A DNA stretch of 6,803 bases from Balneolales bacterium (GTDB taxonomy: Bacteria; Bacteroidota; Rhodothermia; Balneolales; Natronogracilivirgulaceae), in the NCBI GenBank assembly GCA_007127665.1, contig SKYY01000152.1:1-6803 (forward strand), written 5' to 3'. The notes beneath the pieces are model-generated. The model was not told the origin of the DNA. It did not search any database and worked only from the letters and a program-made list of their open reading frames with translations. Positions 6,485 through 6,803 of this stretch are shown in pieces. The translations under genes were made by a program, and so were the position numbers. The stretch's first letter is position 1. The number at the start of each line of letters is the position of its first letter.

Positions 6485-6500
6485 GAAGAGTTTTCGCAAA

Positions 6501-6674
6501 ATGAAACACACGGATTGCCTATATTCCCAATCGGATAAACATGGTGCATCGGATAACCATAGTGCATCGGATAACCATAGTCCATCGGATAACCATAGTC
6601 CATCGGATAACCATTCTCCGATGCGGTGTCTGGCCGGCATCGGAATCTGGAACATAAACCCCTGTCACATATGA
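6501..6674 (+). CDS. Short leader ORF (57 aa) with hexapeptide repeats, overlapping the amidohydrolase start
   Basis: ATG 6501 opens a 57-codon frame ending in TGA at 6672-6674. The stop overlaps the ATG of the next gene (6671) in an ATGA junction, the classic arrangement for translational coupling. Residues 16-39 are four near-perfect hexapeptides: ASDNHS, ASDNHS, PSDNHS, PSDNHS (the last ending in T-like TCT Ser). They are preceded by a degenerate copy, QSDKHG (10-15). The tail (41-57, MRCLAGIGIWNINPCHI) is unrelated. A GGAAG stretch (6484-6488) lies 12 nt before the start, a rather long spacing. There is no recognisable family. Possibilities are a translated leader peptide controlling the downstream gene, or an accidental open frame across an 18-bp DNA/RNA repeat, since a period divisible by three keeps frames open. 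The ATGA junction favours the first but does not prove it. Confidence 0.4.
   Translation: MKHTDCLYSQSDKHGASDNHSASDNHSPSDNHSPSDNHSPMRCLAGIGIWNINPCHI
6529..6618. repeat. Five-copy 18-bp tandem repeat in the amidohydrolase leader
   Basis: The unit is CATCGGATAACCATAGTC (or ...GTG). Copies are at 6529-6546 (degenerate), 6547-6564, 6565-6582, 6583-6600 and 6601-6618 (last four bases changed). Copies 2-4 differ at only the last base. The antisense frames also stay open through it, giving repetitive shadow translations that are not genes. It is unrelated in sequence to the 21-bp array on the other side of xseA. Confidence 0.93.
6601..6644 (+). promoter_or_regulatory. Mutually exclusive leader hairpins before the amidohydrolase start
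   Basis: CATCGGA of the last repeat (6601-6607) pairs with TCCGATG (6617-6623), giving 7 bp with a 9-nt loop. TCCGATGC (6617-6624) also pairs with GCATCGGA (6637-6644), giving 8 bp with a 12-nt loop. The central segment is shared, so only one can form. Exact GCATCGGA copies at 6546-6553 and 6564-6571 are further competitors. The second stem ends 26 nt before ATG 6671. The base pairing is directly visible; an attenuation or translation-control role is inferred. Confidence 0.45.
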
Positions 6675-6803
6675 GCGAAATTAAGGATCTCCGTATTACC
6701 AATGTACGTCCGGTTGATGAGCAGCGGGACGGTTCCGAAACCGTTGATATTCTTATCCGTGGAGGAATCATCACGGAGATTCGTAAGGGCGGTGGCGGAT
6801 CGG
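6671..6803 (+). CDS. Probable dihydroorotase / amidohydrolase, N-terminal fragment (cut by window edge)
   Basis: Only 44 residues are visible. The pattern of a short beta strand (DLRITNVRPVD, 6-16) followed by TVDILIRGGIITEIRKG (24-40) is the standard N-terminal beta-sandwich entry of the metal-dependent amidohydrolase superfamily. It most resembles dihydroorotases, which convert carbamoyl-aspartate to dihydroorotate in pyrimidine synthesis. Dihydropyrimidinase or allantoinase relatives share this N-terminus, and the metal-binding HxH motif and carboxylated lysine lie beyond the window. The start at 6671 gives the expected short N-terminus. It has no strong Shine-Dalgarno and overlaps the stop of the repeat-containing leader ORF by ATGA, so its translation may depend on that ORF. 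Confidence 0.75.
   Translation, partial: MSEIKDLRITNVRPVDEQRDGSETVDILIRGGIITEIRKGGGGS

Larger units (their letters stand above)
6214..6500. other. Divergent intergenic region before the leader ORF
   Basis: This roughly 290-nt stretch is visibly more AT-rich than the genes and has no coding sequence I can support. It must hold the xseA promoter on the minus strand, but I see no convincing -35/-10 pair there. It contains several dyads: CTTTC/GAAAG (6240-6244 and 6253-6257), GGTCA/TGACC (6298-6302 and 6316-6320, followed by a T5 run at 6322-6326) and TGTCA/TGACA (6356-6360 and 6374-6378). A candidate plus-strand promoter lies at its right end. Confidence 0.6.

Noticed and set aside
6383..6774. 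Two minus-strand frames (90 and 120 codons) with hexapeptide-like repeats near the amidohydrolase start
   Set aside because: They are antisense shadows of the 18-bp array; the longer one also runs antisense into the amidohydrolase coding sequence. No ribosome site or family resemblance was seen.

Overview
The window looks like ordinary chromosome from a Gram-negative bacterium with moderately high GC. The style of the XseA protein (EFEWVSVRGEVSQ near the N-terminus, RAATPTQA in the core) and a PspA-like gene paired with an unfamiliar membrane protein suggest the Bacteroidota/Balneolota/Rhodothermota side of the FCB group. This is an impression from protein style, not a demonstrated placement. 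No phage, IS, CRISPR, tRNA or rRNA signal is visible.

Layout, left to right. (1) The C-terminal part of a thymidine/pyrimidine-nucleoside phosphorylase enters from the left edge (1-729). (2) A PspA/IM30 gene (776-1546) overlaps by 8 nt a gene for a two-helix membrane protein with a long coiled coil (1539-2387), followed by an enoyl-CoA hydratase (2443-3228) and a CNNM/CorC-type transporter (3371-4642). All are on the plus strand with short gaps. (3) Between the convergent transporter and xseA genes lies a compound 21-bp minisatellite (4643-4897) that starts directly after the transporter stop codon. (4) xseA, the large subunit of exonuclease VII, is on the minus strand (6213-4954), without xseB beside it. 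(5) A 457-bp divergent intergenic region (6214-6670) holds a candidate promoter and a 57-codon ORF that the six-frame list was too coarse to include. That ORF contains an in-frame 18-bp repeat array and ends in an ATGA overlap with the next gene. (6) The first 44 codons of a probable dihydroorotase/amidohydrolase run off the right edge.

The clearest functional unit is the pspA pair: a peripheral membrane-stress coiled-coil protein, translationally coupled to an integral membrane coiled-coil protein of unknown family that would be its obvious candidate partner. The most unusual regulatory architecture is the repeat-bearing leader before the amidohydrolase. There, two mutually exclusive hairpins, and repeat copies that can compete for the same complementary segment, could form a switch. 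The functional readings of both are inferences.
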